Origin: RUG14219 sp045538535
GTDB taxonomy: Bacteria > Cyanobacteriota > Vampirovibrionia > Gastranaerophilales > Gastranaerophilaceae
NCBI GenBank assembly: GCA_045538535.1
Contig: JAZSRN010000083.1
Coordinates: 1 to 47,811, forward strand
Direction: 5' to 3'
DNA: 47,811 nt
Each line of letters starts with the position of its first letter. Position 1 is the stretch's first letter. The position numbers were made by a program, and so were the translations under genes. The notes beneath the pieces are model-generated. The model searched no databases, was not told where the DNA came from, and was given only the letters and a program-made list of their open reading frames with translations. This document shows positions 32,315 to 41,626 of this stretch, one piece after another.

Positions 32315-32794
32315 TTGGAAGATACTTTAGTAGCAAGAAAATCAAATTTTGATATTACGTCACGCAGTGCATTTTCCAGCGAAAATGCAACATTTACGTC
32401 ACGTTCATTTGCAGCGTTATTAGCAAAGAATATCATACCAAATTCGCATAAAAAGATTGCGAACAATTACATAATTGTAAAGAGAGTATTTAAATTTCAA
32501 GCGGTTATGAGTCGTATATCGCATAGTGAAAAAGCTTTGTTGAATAAATATGATTTTGAAACGTTAGAATTTACAACTGTAAAACAGATGTACGAAGAAT
32601 TGGCACTATTGCAACAATGGGCAACTTCAAATGATGAAGTTTTGCAAAAAGAGTCTGATGAAATTCTTGAAATTAGGGTTAAGGAATTGAAGTTTATTGA
32701 CGCAACTCGTTATGCAAGTATTTCGAATGAAATTTATAAGGGTTATTTGGCGCTAGAAAATTACCTCGAAGAGATAAGTAAATATCCAATGTAA
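32315..32794 (+). CDS. Hypothetical protein, 159 residues
   Basis: Not recognised. It has a TTG start with AGGAG eight bases upstream; a start further 5' at 32276 would lie within the promoter. The N-terminal 40 residues contain a repeated S/T/F pattern (FDITSRSAFSS, then ATFTSRSFAA) that is low in complexity. The rest is helical and charged, with no membrane segment or signal peptide. It has its own promoter and lies convergent with rnhA. Confidence 0.65.
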   Translation: MEDTLVARKSNFDITSRSAFSSENATFTSRSFAALLAKNIIPNSHKKIANNYIIVKRVFKFQAVMSRISHSEKALLNKYDFETLEFTTVKQMYEELALLQQWATSNDEVLQKESDEILEIRVKELKFIDATRYASISNEIYKGYLALENYLEEISKYPM

Positions 32795-32800
32795 ATTTGG

Positions 32801-33289
32801 TTATCCGTCCAGATTGTCTTCTAATAGCTCGTTTAGGTTGTCTGCTGCTTCGGTTGCTAATTTGTCGCAACGTTCATTGTAATGATGGCCGGCATGACCT
32901 TTTATCCATACAAATTCTACATCGTGTGGTTGTTTGGCTGCAAGAAGTCTTTTCCATAGGGTAATGTTTTTGACCGGAGATTTTGTATTTAGTTTCCAGT
33001 TTTTGCTTATCCAACCTTCAATCCAGTTTTGGTTAAAAGCATCCACAACATATTTAGAATCTGATTGAACGGTTACTTTGCAAGGTTTTTTAAGGTTTTC
33101 TAAACCTATAATTACCCCCAAGAGTTCCATCCTATTGTTTGTGGTGACTTTGTATCCAGCTGAAAATTCTTTTTCGTGGATTTTGCCATTGCTATCTTCA
33201 AATACCAATATGGCACCATAACCTCCTCGTCCGGGATTACCGCGGGATGCACCATCAGTATAAAGTTTAACGAAAGTTTTTTCAGTCAT
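32801..33289 (-). CDS. rnhA: Ribonuclease HI
   Basis: Cuts RNA in RNA-DNA hybrids, removing primers and R-loops. This 162-residue protein has the full active site: D12 in LYTDGASRGNPG, E55 in NNRMELLG, D77 in QSDSKYVVD, H132 in WIKGHAG and D142 in ERCDKLA. The length is normal. It lies 21 bases after ruvB on the same strand and is probably co-transcribed. Confidence 0.96.
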   Translation of the reverse strand: MTEKTFVKLYTDGASRGNPGRGGYGAILVFEDSNGKIHEKEFSAGYKVTTNNRMELLGVIIGLENLKKPCKVTVQSDSKYVVDAFNQNWIEGWISKNWKLNTKSPVKNITLWKRLLAAKQPHDVEFVWIKGHAGHHYNERCDKLATEAADNLNELLEDNLDG

Positions 33290-33310
33290 GAGTTAATCAT
33301 ACCATAAATA

Positions 33311-34381
33311 TTAGAACAAACTTTGTTGAGATGAAATTTTTGGTTCTTTGTAACCTAAATGTCTATATGTTTCCGGTGAAACCTTGCGTCCACGAGGGGT
33401 TCGTTGTAGTAAGCCGGCTTGCAGTAAAAAAGGTTCGCATACGTCTTCTAGGGTTCTGGAATCTTCACCAAGGGCTGCGGCAATGGTTTCTATTCCGACC
33501 GGTCCGCCATCGTATTTTTCTATTATCAGCTTCAAAAGACCTCTATCGGTTGTGTCCAAACCATATTCATCAATTTGGAGTATGTCGAGAGCTTCGTCGG
33601 CAATTACTTCATTGATTTTGCCATCGTATTTTACTAATGCGTAATCGCTAACCCTTTTGATGAGACGATTTGCGATACGAGGGGTTCCTCTTGAACGTCT
33701 GGCAATAGCCGAAGCTCCTTTTGTATCAATCAAGATGTTTAAAATTCCGGCAGTTCTTTCGATAACTTTAGATAGTTCATCTTCGGTGTAAAATTCTAAC
33801 CTATGAATTATGCCAAATCTGTCTCTAAGAGGGCCTGAAAGTTCGCCGGCTTTGGTTGTTGCACCGATAAGTGTAAACTTTGGTAATGGTATTCGCAGTG
33901 TTTTTACGGTTTGTGCTTTTCCTGTTGTCATGTCAAGAACAAAATCTTCCATTGCCGGATAAAGTATTTCTTCAGCCACTTTGTTTAAACGATGTATCTC
34001 GTCGATGAATAGGATTTCTCCGCCCTTTAATGACATTAGAATACCTATAATATCTCGGGGTCTCTCTAGTGCGGGAGCCGAAGTGATTTTAATTTCAGTA
34101 TTCATTTCTTGCGCAATTACGCCGGCTAAGGTTGTTTTACCTAAACCGGGAGGGCCATAAAAAAGTAAGTGGTCAAGGGGCTGTTCGCGTTTTTTTGCTG
34201 CTTCAAGAGTGATTTTTAATGTTTCTTTTAGCGCTGATTGTCCAATATATGAGTCAAAACTTTTTGGACGAATGACATTTTCAAAATGATTGTCATTGTC
34301 GATTTTTTCAGTTTTTGTAATTGGATTTTTAGTTTTTAACAATTGATGTTCGTTGTTAAAATCGTCCGAAATTATGCTCAT
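33311..34381 (-). CDS. ruvB: Holliday junction branch-migration helicase RuvB
   Basis: AAA+ motor that drives branch migration with RuvA. This 356-residue protein has Walker A GPPGLGKTT at 76-84, Walker B ILFIDEIHRL, sensor TLIGATTKAGELSGPLRDRF, and the C-terminal winged helix with LLQRTPRGR. An N-terminal tail of about 30 residues precedes the usual FENVIRPKSFDSYIGQ block. ruvA lies elsewhere in this window, behind dnaA. Confidence 0.97.
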   Translation of the reverse strand: MSIISDDFNNEHQLLKTKNPITKTEKIDNDNHFENVIRPKSFDSYIGQSALKETLKITLEAAKKREQPLDHLLFYGPPGLGKTTLAGVIAQEMNTEIKITSAPALERPRDIIGILMSLKGGEILFIDEIHRLNKVAEEILYPAMEDFVLDMTTGKAQTVKTLRIPLPKFTLIGATTKAGELSGPLRDRFGIIHRLEFYTEDELSKVIERTAGILNILIDTKGASAIARRSRGTPRIANRLIKRVSDYALVKYDGKINEVIADEALDILQIDEYGLDTTDRGLLKLIIEKYDGGPVGIETIAAALGEDSRTLEDVCEPFLLQAGLLQRTPRGRKVSPETYRHLGYKEPKISSQQSLF

Positions 34382-34449
34382 ATATCTTATCCCTTTTCCT
34401 CATCATATCATAAATTTTGAAAATAATCAGCTTAATTATTGTAACAATC

Positions 34450-34478
34450 TTGTAGTCAAGTTTTGCTTATGGTATAGT
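34450..34478 (+). promoter_or_regulatory. Promoter of the zinc-ribbon/TPR gene and glgA
   Basis: TTGTAG (34450-34455), a 17-base spacer and TATAGT (34473-34478). The ATG at 34488 is nine bases after the -10 box, leaving little or no room for a leader. Confidence 0.55.
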
Positions 34479-34487
34479 TGTATTGTT

Positions 34488-37400
34488 ATGGAATGTCCAA
34501 AATGTGGTTTAGAAATAGATGATAAGGCGTTGGTTTGTCCGAACTGTAAAAAGGTTCTGAAATTGGTGTGCCCAATTTGTAAAACCGTTAATGAAAATAA
34601 TTCTTGCCGTAAGTGTGGCTATGTAATTATTTCAAAGTGTAATAAATGTGGCAAAATTAACCAAACTATCGGGCAAAAATGTAAAAAATGCGGTTTTAGC
34701 ACAGAGAAAAGTGTTATTCTTAATGAAGCTAATACTGATGATTTTGTTATGTTGACCATGACTTTCCCGAACTTAGATGAAATGAAAACTCTTCTTGGTT
34801 CTGCAAAATTGTATAACAAGTTTAAAATAAATTTAGATAATATAATTGCAAAATATGCAAAATCTGTGGGCTTAAGACGTCAAGTATTTAAGAATACCTA
34901 TGTAATCAGATGTCTTAAAGATTATACATTTGCGTCTTCTGCCAGAACGTCCGTAACTACTGCAATCGAACTTTTGGGCAAAATTGCAACGATGAATGCA
35001 AAATTGACAAAACGTAAGGATGCTGCAATAAGATGTAATATTACGCTTCTTTCTCGCGATGTGAACGGTAATCCTAATAAGATTGATTCCGGTTTTAATA
35101 TCAGTTTGCTATATGAATCTGCAAAATCAAAAGAAGAAAAAGTTTTAAATACTTTTCAAGTTATGACAGACGCAAAAGTGTTTGAAGCTTTTGAACGTGA
35201 TTATGATTTAAATCCTTTAAATTCAGTTTTGATTGATGGCAAAATGGAAATGTTCTACGAGCTTGATATCAAAAACGAAATTCATGTTGAGTTTGAACCG
35301 GATGAAGAAGATGATGAAGCGCAAATCCCTAATTTTGTGCAAAATATGCTTGTAGAACAAGATAAGCTTGACGGTATTGCATTAAGAAACCTTGACGCGC
35401 CGCCGGATCCTGACGCGATTTATGATGTTGAAACAATAGATTTTAATGAAATTAATTGTGAGTTTATTCGCACGCAAAATATTGATATATTTTATCATTT
35501 GATGAATGTTTTACAATCAAAGCGCAAATGTATTACCGCATTGAAAACCGCAGAATTGTATAAGCCATATTCATTGAAATTGATTAATGCTATCGAAGAA
35601 ACACGTATTTATAATAATATCATTTCCTTGACTTGTTATGATGAAATGAAGTATGAACCGTATTCGTTCTTTAGAAATTTAGTGTCAGGTATTTTTGAGT
35701 ATACCGTTTCTCAAAAGTTGTTCTCTCAAAATGATTTCACAATGTTTGCCAAAATAGATCCGGAAGGTTTGATTAAGGATTTGGTGACGTTAACGGATAG
35801 GTCAAACACAAATACTGTAGATACAAGATTTAAATATTTTGATTTGTTTTTAACTTTGTTACAAGCAATTCCGAACACAATCATTTTGATTGAGGATTTT
35901 GATAAGATTGATGCAAGTTCTTATGATGTAATGAAATATATTTTCAAAGCGTTTGATCAATTAGATGTAAGTTATTTGTTAACTTATGACAAGAGTTACG
36001 CGTTGCACAAAGATTGCTATTTCTTATTGAATCAATCGGCATATACAGAAATCTATTTGAAGCCGACACCGTTTGAAAAAATGATTGAGGAAAACAAACA
36101 TTATTATCGTAACATTTTGGATAATTTTTATTTCCATCGTATAGCGAAGTATGCTTGTGGTAGTATTTTGTTTATTGATATTGCTATTCAATATTTGATA
36201 GAGAGCGGAGTGTATGAGGCAAAAGACGACAGTATTGAATTATTAAATCCTGAAACAATAATTATTCCGTCGAGTTTGGATAAACTTGTTGCGAGAAGAT
36301 TGAATTTGTTACAAGATGATGAGTCAGCAATCAAGTTTTTGACTGAAGTTGTATTGTTAGGTACACGTATTGATGTCGCAACAATTGAAAGTTTAGAAAT
36401 TGAAAACATTGAAGATGTTTTGAATAAACTTCAAGATATGGGCTTTATATATTTCTATAATAATTGTTTGTATTTCCCTAACTACAACCTTTTGAGACGG
36501 AATTTGTTAGAAACAATCAGTCCGATTTATTTGCAAGAATTAGCCCAAGATTTGTTGGATAAAGTATTTATTGATACAATGCCGTCGCAGACTAAAACGT
36601 TCTTGTATGATTTATTAAAACAACCGGATTTGGCGTTGCAAGAATGGCAAAGTCTTGCAGATATAAATCTTTCTATGGGTGATTTTTCTTCGTATTTAAA
36701 TTGTTGTCACAAAATCATTGCACATTTAGATAGAATGATTGATGAGGATAATGTTGAGATAATTGAACAACAAAAATTAAATATTTACGAAAATATTTCG
36801 GACAATATGTTTGAATATCAACCAGAAAAGACCGGTGAAATTGCCGCAATAACACTCGAAGAACTTGAGCGTTCTATGAATACCGAAAAGATTATCGTTC
36901 TTTGCAATAAGATGATACAAGGGTATTTGGCGCGTGGTGATTTTATGCACGCATTGGAGTTGACACATAAAGTTTTATCATTGTTGCCGACTTGTTCATT
37001 ATCAGTGAATTTGCCTGATTTTAACCCGTATTTTTATATGATGTCCTTAATTCATATTCAAATCTTGTTTAATATCGGTGCGATGTATGAATGTGTGGAT
37101 ATAGGTTACAAAGTTTTAAATGAGGCGAATGACGGTTTACTTTCAGTTTTAAAACCGGAGCAATATTCGCTTGAAGAATTTACGGAAATTATGGTTGACT
37201 CTGTTGGATATGTTGCACTTGCCAATATATTATCAATGAGTGGTAATGTAAAACAATTCTTGGATATTGCCAGAGCAGATTTGTCGGCTATTCCGTCTTC
37301 GTATGCAATATTTATTCAGTTGGAGGCATTGTTGCACGGTGCTAATGTTGATGTTGAAATGTTTAGTCCGGATGCTAATGACAAATTTTCGCCAGCAATT

Positions 37401-37979
37401 TTCCATTTGATGAAGGCGTTTATTGCGTTCAAAGATAATACGATTGCATTTGCAGAAGAAGTTTATAATGCAAAACTTATAGCGAAAGAATACAATTTGT
37501 ATGAAATCGAGTATTTTGCAGATTTGATGATAGGTTATGCATATTTGAAGTTGCGTAATTATACAAAAGCAAATGATATATTCTATAAGATTATTAAGAT
37601 AGCAAATCACAGTGGCATGACATCATTGATGTATTTGGCGTGGTATTTAATGTGTGAATTAAAATTAGCGCTTGCGAAATATGATGTAGCTTATGGCATC
37701 GTAAACAATTCAATAATCCAGTTGCAAAAAAGCAATTCAGCATCGGAGTATTTGTTAATGTTGTTCAAATATGCGATGTATAAGGTAATGATGTTCAAAC
37801 AAGATTTTGAACACGCAGAGATTTGTATTCAACAAGCCAAGTATTTAGCACAGAAATATCAAATAGTATTTGAATTTGATACTAATCCGGAACATTATAT
37901 ACCGGTGGATGTTTCAGACGCTGAAAATCAGAATTTAGAAGAGAACATGAACATGTTTTTGTCAGGAAGTGAGGAATAA
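34488..37979 (+). CDS. Large zinc-ribbon, pseudo-cyclase, degenerate STAND NTPase and TPR protein
   Basis: A 1163-residue protein. Twelve Cys in C-x-x-C pairs at 3/6, 17/20, 28/31, 40/43, 51/54 and 65/68 form about three zinc ribbons. Residues about 85-190 are laid out like a class III nucleotide cyclase domain but without the metal-binding aspartates I would expect. Residues about 325-620 resemble the NTPase of STAND regulators: LIEDFDKID (467-475) fits Walker B and YEPYSFFRNLV the following helix, yet no P-loop is present near 350-360. From about 740 to the end the sequence is helical and repeat-like (TPR). It is probably a scaffold or sensor that has lost catalysis. Its stop directly abuts glgA, suggesting a link with glycogen synthesis. 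An upstream frame start at 34353 overlaps ruvB and is rejected. Confidence 0.6.
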   Translation: MECPKCGLEIDDKALVCPNCKKVLKLVCPICKTVNENNSCRKCGYVIISKCNKCGKINQTIGQKCKKCGFSTEKSVILNEANTDDFVMLTMTFPNLDEMKTLLGSAKLYNKFKINLDNIIAKYAKSVGLRRQVFKNTYVIRCLKDYTFASSARTSVTTAIELLGKIATMNAKLTKRKDAAIRCNITLLSRDVNGNPNKIDSGFNISLLYESAKSKEEKVLNTFQVMTDAKVFEAFERDYDLNPLNSVLIDGKMEMFYELDIKNEIHVEFEPDEEDDEAQIPNFVQNMLVEQDKLDGIALRNLDAPPDPDAIYDVETIDFNEINCEFIRTQNIDIFYHLMNVLQSKRKCITALKTAELYKPYSLKLINAIEETRIYNNIISLTCYDEMKYEPYSFFRNLVSGIFEYTVSQKLFSQNDFTMFAKIDPEGLIKDLVTLTDRSNTNTVDTRFKYFDLFLTLLQAIPNTIILIEDFDKIDASSYDVMKYIFKAFDQLDVSYLLTYDKSYALHKDCYFLLNQSAYTEIYLKPTPFEKMIEENKHYYRNILDNFYFHRIAKYACGSILFIDIAIQYLIESGVYEAKDDSIELLNPETIIIPSSLDKLVARRLNLLQDDESAIKFLTEVVLLGTRIDVATIESLEIENIEDVLNKLQDMGFIYFYNNCLYFPNYNLLRRNLLETISPIYLQELAQDLLDKVFIDTMPSQTKTFLYDLLKQPDLALQEWQSLADINLSMGDFSSYLNCCHKIIAHLDRMIDEDNVEIIEQQKLNIYENISDNMFEYQPEKTGEIAAITLEELERSMNTEKIIVLCNKMIQGYLARGDFMHALELTHKVLSLLPTCSLSVNLPDFNPYFYMMSLIHIQILFNIGAMYECVDIGYKVLNEANDGLLSVLKPEQYSLEEFTEIMVDSVGYVALANILSMSGNVKQFLDIARADLSAIPSSYAIFIQLEALLHGANVDVEMFSPDANDKFSPAIFHLMKAFIAFKDNTIAFAEEVYNAKLIAKEYNLYEIEYFADLMIGYAYLKLRNYTKANDIFYKIIKIANHSGMTSLMYLAWYLMCELKLALAKYDVAYGIVNNSIIQLQKSNSASEYLLMLFKYAMYKVMMFKQDFEHAEICIQQAKYLAQKYQIVFEFDTNPEHYIPVDVSDAENQNLEENMNMFLSGSEE

Positions 37980-39425
37980 ATGAAAATTTTATTTGCATCA
38001 GCAGAAGTGGCACCTTTTTCAAAAGCCGGCGGGTTGGCAGATGTTGTCGGAAGTTTGCCGAAATATTTGGAAAAAGATGCGCAGATTGCGATATTCACAC
38101 CGTTACATGGTTGTATTGATGTTGAAAAATATGGGATTAAAGAGCTTCCAAATTCTGAAATGTGGTTGACTTTTGGACATCAAGGGCACAAATTCAAATT
38201 GTTTATGACCAAGTTGCCGGATACTGATATAAATGTGTTTTTTATTCATAACGATTGGTATTTTACTTGTTTTAAGGAAGTATATCCAAAATGGTTAGAC
38301 ACAAGATATGAACATGAAAGATACGTTGCTTTTTCTTTAGCGGTAATGGAATATGCAAAAGCGTTAAATTTCCGAGCTGATATTATCCATGCTAATGATT
38401 GGCATACAGCGATGTTGCCTTTGTATTTGCATAGTAATTACAAATTTGATGAATTTTGGAGTAATACAAAATCTGTATTCGAAATCCATAACCTTGCATA
38501 TCAAGGTATTTGGTTTGAAGATATTTTGGATTTTGCAAATATGCGCAAAGATATCGTTTATAACGAATGGGGTTGTGAACATTACGGACGGGTAAATTGG
38601 ATGAAAGGTGCAATCAATTACGCAGATAAAGTTATTGCGGTTTCGCCAAATTACGCGGGAGAAATTTTGACAGGTGAATACGGTGAAGGCATGGATTACA
38701 CTCTCAGAGGTGCGCAACACAAGCTTGTCGGAATATTGAACGGTATTGATTATGATGTGTTTAATCCGGAAAAAGATAAATGGTTAAAGAAAAATTATTC
38801 TGTGAAAAATTTTGCAAAAAATAAAGAAGAAAATAAAAAGGCATTATGCCAAGAACTTGGTTTGCAATACAATCCGGAACGGCCGTTGATAGGTTTTGTA
38901 TCAAGACTTGTAGAGCAAAAAGGTGTTGATTTAATTAGGCAAGTTGAAAATGACATAAAATCAATGGATGCAGATTTTGTATTCTTAGGAAGTGGAGACT
39001 CTGCATATGAAAATCTTTTGATTTGGTTAACAAATAATTCCTCAAATATAAGGGCTTATGTTGGTTATAAAGCTGATTTGGCAAACCAAATTTATGCGGG
39101 TTCGGATTTCTTCTTGATGCCATCGAAGTTTGAGCCTTGTGGCTTGAGTCAATTAATTGCAATGAGATACGGTTCTTTGCCTATTGTTCGAGCTACCGGA
39201 GGTTTAGAAGATACGGTTACCGGTTATCCGCTTGATAATTCGACAGGATTTAAGTTCTGGGGTTATGATGGATGGTCAATGATTGAAGCTATCAGAACTG
39301 CTTGTCAAGTGTACAAAGATAAATATACTTTTGATGCTATGAGAAAGTCTGCGATGGAAGCTGATTTTTCTTGGGAACGCAGTTGTGAAAAGTATTTGCA
39401 AATGTATAAAGAACTTGTAAAATAA
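37980..39425 (+). CDS. glgA: Glycogen synthase (GT5)
   Basis: Adds glucose from ADP-glucose to the growing glycogen chain. This 481-residue protein has the donor-site K-x-G-G motif at K15 in FSKAGGLADVVGSLPK, ANDWHTAM, the KGAINYADKVIAVSPNYAGE block, GILNGIDYDVFNP, and the C-terminal EPCGLSQLIAMRYGSLPIVRA with the acid-Glu of the GT-B site. Length is normal. It begins at the base after the preceding stop. Confidence 0.96.
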   Translation: MKILFASAEVAPFSKAGGLADVVGSLPKYLEKDAQIAIFTPLHGCIDVEKYGIKELPNSEMWLTFGHQGHKFKLFMTKLPDTDINVFFIHNDWYFTCFKEVYPKWLDTRYEHERYVAFSLAVMEYAKALNFRADIIHANDWHTAMLPLYLHSNYKFDEFWSNTKSVFEIHNLAYQGIWFEDILDFANMRKDIVYNEWGCEHYGRVNWMKGAINYADKVIAVSPNYAGEILTGEYGEGMDYTLRGAQHKLVGILNGIDYDVFNPEKDKWLKKNYSVKNFAKNKEENKKALCQELGLQYNPERPLIGFVSRLVEQKGVDLIRQVENDIKSMDADFVFLGSGDSAYENLLIWLTNNSSNIRAYVGYKADLANQIYAGSDFFLMPSKFEPCGLSQLIAMRYGSLPIVRATGGLEDTVTGYPLDNSTGFKFWGYDGWSMIEAIRTACQVYKDKYTFDAMRKSAMEADFSWERSCEKYLQMYKELVK

Positions 39426-39450
39426 TAGAGCTTTTTAAATCTGTTTATTG

Positions 39451-39456
39451 TAAAAT
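39451..39456 (+). promoter_or_regulatory. Likely -10 box of dnaA
   Basis: TAAAAT is exactly six bases before the dnaA ATG, with no Shine-Dalgarno site between. The -35 region is not convincing. Confidence 0.4.
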
Positions 39457-39462
39457 TGTTTT

Positions 39463-40875
39463 ATGGATAAATTTGAGGTAAAAGAAATTTGGCAGAGAGT
39501 AAAGATGGAGTTAAGGGATTTGCTCCCTACTTCAGCGTATTATTCGTGGGTTGAAACTCTCGAGCCTATTGAGTATGATAACGGCGTTTTTAAACTTGTT
39601 ACGGTCATGGCGCTTGCACCTCAAATTATTAAGCAAAACCATCGCAAGCAATTTGAAGAAGCTTTTAAAAAGGTTTTGGAACATGAGGTTTTGTTTAGCA
39701 TAGATTATGATGATGATTTGGCTAAAAAATATCAAGCTGAAAAAAAGAAAGAGTTAAAAAAGTCTAGTTTGTATACTTCGCCACAAGAGGAGCAGTCAGC
39801 AAAGATTATGAAGAATCTTTCGCAAATGCAGTCAAGTGCAAACTTGGATTTGAAGTATAAGTTTGAAAATTTTGTTGTCGGCGAAAATAACCGTAGAGCT
39901 TATGGTACCGCAAAAATTGTTGCAGAAAAACCTTCTGTACAATTCAATCCGTTATTTATATATGGAGCTCCAGGGTTAGGCAAAACTCATATAATGCAAG
40001 CGATTGGGCATTATATTATTTTTAACAAACCGGATTTGAGAGTTAAATATGTCAAAACGGTTGATTATGTAAATGAATATATGTCAAAGTTTTCTCTTGC
40101 AAATGATAACAAGTTTAAAAATGTTACTCCGGAAATTACAAAATTTAGACAAAAATACCGTAACATTGATGTATTACTGATTGATGATATTCAATTTATC
40201 GAGGCAAAAAACAAGACTATTGATGAAGTGTTTCATACTTTTGATTATTTGTTAAATAAAAATAAACAAATAGTCGTAACGTCAGATAGACCTCCAAAGG
40301 ATATAATGTTGCCGGAGAGACTTACCTCGAGATTTGTGAAGGGTGTTGTTGTTGAGATTACGCCGCCGGAATTGTCTGTTCGTGTTCAAATCCTCAAAAA
40401 TCTGGCGCAACAAAGAGAGTTGAAAATTGAAGATTGTGTTTTTGATTATATCGCCGAAAATTTTTATACAAATGTCCGCGAACTAGAGGGGGCGTTTAAC
40501 AATGTTGCCGTTTTTGCTGAAATCGATAATGTTCCTATTACATTGGATTTTGCCAAAAGCGTTTTGGGATGTGAAATTAAACAAAAAACATTGTCTTTAG
40601 ATTTGATTGCTGAAAAAACAGCGGAATTTTTCGAGGTTAGTGTTGATGATTTTAAGAGTTCTGCTCGCGCGCAAAAAATATCGAAAGCCCGTCAAATAGC
40701 CGTTTATTTAGCAAAAGAAGTTACCGGCGAAAGTTATGAAAATATCGCTAAGTTTTTCAACAAAAAACATCCGACGATGGTTTATTCGTGTGATGCGGTA
40801 AAAGAAGAAATGAATACAAATCCCGAATTGGTCAAAACTATTGAATATTTAAAACAAGTGTTGAAGGAGTCTTGA
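39463..40875 (+). CDS. dnaA: Chromosomal replication initiator DnaA
   Basis: Binds DnaA boxes at the origin and opens the duplex. This 470-residue protein has the N-terminal helicase-contact domain (LLPTSAYYSWVETLEPIEYD), a linker of about 70 residues, Walker A GAPGLGKTH, Walker B VLLIDDIQFIE, the arginine-finger region LPERLTSRFVKG, and the C-terminal box-binding helices KISKARQIAVYLAKEV and KKHPTMVYS. It is followed by ruvA rather than dnaN. No cluster of DnaA boxes is visible next to it. Confidence 0.97.
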   Translation: MDKFEVKEIWQRVKMELRDLLPTSAYYSWVETLEPIEYDNGVFKLVTVMALAPQIIKQNHRKQFEEAFKKVLEHEVLFSIDYDDDLAKKYQAEKKKELKKSSLYTSPQEEQSAKIMKNLSQMQSSANLDLKYKFENFVVGENNRRAYGTAKIVAEKPSVQFNPLFIYGAPGLGKTHIMQAIGHYIIFNKPDLRVKYVKTVDYVNEYMSKFSLANDNKFKNVTPEITKFRQKYRNIDVLLIDDIQFIEAKNKTIDEVFHTFDYLLNKNKQIVVTSDRPPKDIMLPERLTSRFVKGVVVEITPPELSVRVQILKNLAQQRELKIEDCVFDYIAENFYTNVRELEGAFNNVAVFAEIDNVPITLDFAKSVLGCEIKQKTLSLDLIAEKTAEFFEVSVDDFKSSARAQKISKARQIAVYLAKEVTGESYENIAKFFNKKHPTMVYSCDAVKEEMNTNPELVKTIEYLKQVLKES

Positions 40876-41489
40876 TGTACGATTATATAAAAGGCGAAAT
40901 AACTGCTAAAGTATCAAATCCAAAAGGGAATTTTTTGACAGTTGAAGCGTTTGGAATAGGTTATTCTTTAGAAGTTACGACTAGAGATTTTAAAAGTTCG
41001 TCTGAAAATTCTGATGTCGTAAAAGTTTATACAGTTTTGTTGCATAGAGAAGATAAAATGTCTTTGTGTGGTTTTTTGCGACGTGAAGAGCGTGATATTT
41101 TTAACGTTTTGACTTCGGTTTCCGGTGTCGGGGCAAAGATGGCGTTAGCGCTTTTAGATGAATTTGAGTCTTCAGAATTGATTGGTTTTGTTTTGGATGA
41201 AGATTTTAGGGCTATAACAAGGGCTAAAGGTGTAGGGCCAAAACTTGCACAAAAAATAATTTTAGAATTAAAAGATAAATTGGTTAATTTTAAATCAAAA
41301 GCACCGATAAAAGTTTCAGCGCTAAAAGTCGAACAAACCCAATCAATGGATGAGGCGCAAATGGTGTTGCAATCATTTGGCTATAAGGATGATGAAATTG
41401 AGCGTGCATTGTGTGGTGTTGCAAGTGTTTGTGCTAATGGTTCAACTGAAGAGATTTTGAAAGAAGCTTTAAGATTGTTGAGTTTATAG
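40875..41489 (+). CDS. ruvA: Holliday junction binding protein RuvA
   Basis: Holds the four-way junction for RuvB. This 204-residue protein has the N-terminal OB fold (YDYIKGEITAKVSNPKG), two helix-hairpin-helix segments (LTSVSGVGAKMALALL and AITRAKGVGPKLAQKIILEL) and a C-terminal domain that touches RuvB (AQMVLQSFGYKDDEIERAL). It starts at ATG 40875, overlapping the dnaA stop in TGATG, with AAGGAGT upstream. Confidence 0.95.
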   Translation: MYDYIKGEITAKVSNPKGNFLTVEAFGIGYSLEVTTRDFKSSSENSDVVKVYTVLLHREDKMSLCGFLRREERDIFNVLTSVSGVGAKMALALLDEFESSELIGFVLDEDFRAITRAKGVGPKLAQKIILELKDKLVNFKSKAPIKVSALKVEQTQSMDEAQMVLQSFGYKDDEIERALCGVASVCANGSTEEILKEALRLLSL

Positions 41490-41626
41490 TTTCTAAGTAA
41501 AATATCAATTGTTAAAATTTGTTACATTTTGGAGTATTTTCCTAAAGTATGACGTAAAAAATGTCGTAATCCTATATGAAATCAAAGGATTTTGTTACTA
41601 AAATACTGAAAGGAAAGTCGATACCA

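Noticed and set aside
34353..34487. Longer start for the zinc-ribbon/TPR protein
   Set aside because: It would overlap divergent ruvB and the promoter; the zinc-ribbon Cys pairs begin right after the ATG at 34488.
39426..39462. Origin of replication beside dnaA
   Set aside because: The gap is 37 bases and holds no DnaA-box cluster; the flanking gaps also show none.
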